Source: Ulva prolifera (lineage: Eukaryota > Chlorophyta > Ulvophyceae > Ulvales > Ulvaceae). Taken from it: a stretch of 64,000 bases of DNA. A program made the translations under genes and the position numbers. This document shows, one piece after another, positions 62,574 through 64,000 of this stretch. Each line of letters begins with the position of its first letter. The first letter of the stretch is position 1. The stretch is taken from positions 639,481 to 703,480 of the forward strand of contig CM041203.1 of assembly GCA_023078555.1 (NCBI GenBank), given 5' to 3'. A model generated the notes under the pieces. That model saw only the letters and a program-made list of their open reading frames with translations, did not search any database and was not told the DNA's origin.

Positions 62574-64000
62574 ATGTCTATATATATTTTCGTGTGTATT
62601 CTCATCTCTCAATTTGCGGGCGGGCCAAGTGAGGCAAGCGCGCGGTATGCTCTCCGGAGAAGTCCAAGAATCACGGACCTCACAGGATCAGTGACACGTT
62701 CAGCTTATTCCGCTTCATCCGGTGGCTGTGCAAGGGAGGGCTGTGCATGTGGAGTACCGCCGGAACTGCTGCAAGATTCGCTTGGATCACCACTCGCATA
62801 TGTATCACTGAATGTCCAGGTTCGCCAGATGGGTCCGCTCAATGCCGCTGCATGCAACCACACTGACCTGACGCTGACTGATATGCTGGTGGGGACAGAT
62901 CAAGTTGTTGACCCTGCATCATTGCAGAACACGGCGATGTCATCGCGAAAACTTTCCAGGCCGATCCCAGATACCTCTGAATCAATAGGCATGTTTAGTA
63001 ATGGACAAAATTGCGGGCGCTGGGTAGAAATAATGCATGGAGTGAAGTGCATGCGGGGAAAAACTGATCCCTCAAGGCAGCCCCCGGTGGTCTGTGGTGT
63101 GGATGCCTCCTTTGGGGATCCCAGATTCAACTACGCAGCTGATTCCAAGACAGGGACAAAGACATATGCTCTGGTCGCGGATGGCTGTTCTGACGACAAT
63201 TTCTGGTGTGCCCAACGATCGGTACTGGCTGACAATTTAGCCGTTTAAGTCTTCACTACCCGTCTCCCTACCCAAATACCATTTGCAGTCCCCGTCTTGG
63301 GTTCGCAAATCCGTCTTGGCTTCGCAAAGTTGTGCACTCTGCTGCACCGATGTATGGTCTAGGATCAACCAGTACAACAGATTGCCATGCATGGACGATG
63401 TCCGGATACAACACTGTTGCGCTCACTACAGAAGGTCTCGCTCATCAGGTTAGGCTGAATCATCAACAAGCCGCCACGCCGCAGGTGTCGCGACGATGTG
63501 TTCCATTTGGGTTTGAGCCCCTCCTTGCAGAATCACTTATGCGGGACTGATACTGCATGCATGGACTCGAGGCATGTGGAATGGAAATTTATTGATGCTG
63601 CTCCAGTGTACATGCGACTTCCAGAATCTCCACGCTTTGCATGGCACTGCCACTCAGATTTCCCACGGTGCGTATGATGGGCACCGCTCGCAGTTGTACC
63701 GATTGCTGAATCCGGCTCATATGACAAACACAGTCCGTTTGTTGTGTATTGTTGCGGCACTGCTCAACTTGAACCTGGAAGTATAGGCATGCACAGCTTG
63801 TGGTGTACAATGTGAATCGCGGAATTTCTCTTGTCGTGGCCGAAGGCATCGCGGTCGGGCCGCACTGGGATCTTGGCCAACAATTCATAGTTCCTCCACA
63901 AGCTTTGTCGCAGGCTGATGGACAAGCGCAGAAGTATGCCATCTCTGTAGAAGTTCTTGACGTACATGGTGACTCGTACGGCACGTTCAGAATCCCAGTG
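62574..64000 (+). CDS. Secreted expansin-like protein (3' partial)
   Basis: Begins with a signal peptide (MSIYIFVCILISQFAGG). The first exon, to about 63221, carries a Cys-rich double-psi beta-barrel of the expansin/barwin type: GGCAREGCACGV, PLAYVSLNVQ, IGMFSNGQNCGRWVEIMHGV, then YALVADGCSDDNFWCAQ, where the Asp of VADGC matches the family's conserved acidic residue. A short piece near 63569-63602 reads HVEWKFIDAAP, as at the end of domain 1. From about 63786, HAQLVVYNVNRGISLVVAEG, then GPHWDLGQQFIV resembles the start of the second, cellulose-binding-like domain, and the gene runs off the window. Plant expansins loosen cell walls; in algae the role is inferred. Exon borders after 63221 are uncertain. 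A general barwin or cellulase-like protein is the alternative. Confidence 0.75.

Noticed and set aside
62007-62612. 201-codon minus-strand frame
   Set aside because: It overlaps the signal-peptide start of the expansin-like gene and shows no recognisable domain; kept only as a remark.

Overview
The window looks like nuclear DNA of a green alga (Chlorophyta, perhaps Trebouxiophyceae; the class is a guess). Reasons: intermediate GC, intron-dense genes on both strands with GT-AG introns, a nuclear gene for a bacterial-type (plastid) ribosomal protein L18 with a transit-peptide-like start, a thylakoid state-transition type kinase (Stt7/STN7 family), acetate kinase, an arsenite methyltransferase of the algal kind and TGTAA polyadenylation-like motifs. 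Genes were assembled by eye from exons whose splice phases match. Boundaries stated without reservation are phase-consistent, the others are marked uncertain.

Layout. 1.4-9.7 kb (+): Rad5/HLTF-like SNF2 ATPase with an internal RING finger. 10.1-12.5 (-): acetate kinase. 13.4-18.6 (-): UPF2, the MIF4G scaffold of nonsense-mediated decay. 20.0-22.5 (-): a 461-residue coiled-coil protein. 24.3-26.4 (+): TPR-RING-LON protein of the LONRF type. 28.2-29.3 (+): cytosolic ribosomal protein eL14. 29.9-31.3 (+): plastid ribosomal protein L18. 31.3-35.3: mostly unassigned, with one possible exon and one possible small gene. 35.3-38.3: an island with a long (CA)n-(CG)n tract, short hairpin repeats and a 5'-truncated LINE. 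40.1-43.1 (+): bZIP transcription factor. 44.3-45.7 (-): arsenite methyltransferase. 47.8-50.5 (+): Stt7/STN7-like kinase. 50.6-55.6 (-): BRM/SYD-type SNF2 ATPase, ending 73 bp from the kinase stop. 58.2-60.2 (-): GHMP-superfamily kinase. 60.6-61.2 (+): COA1-like mitochondrial assembly protein, divergent from the kinase. 62.6-64.0 (+): secreted expansin-like protein cut by the window end.

The genes form no operon or obvious cluster; the set is ordinary housekeeping, chromatin, RNA-decay and organelle functions. The least explained signal is a 35-37 nt hairpin repeat with arms like GTGCTAC/GTAGCAC, present in six copies. Four lie in the 35.3-38.3 kb island, two of them in inverted orientation around the LINE fragment, one lies inside the Rad5-like gene and one upstream of the kinase. 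No CRISPR array, rRNA or convincing tRNA was seen.
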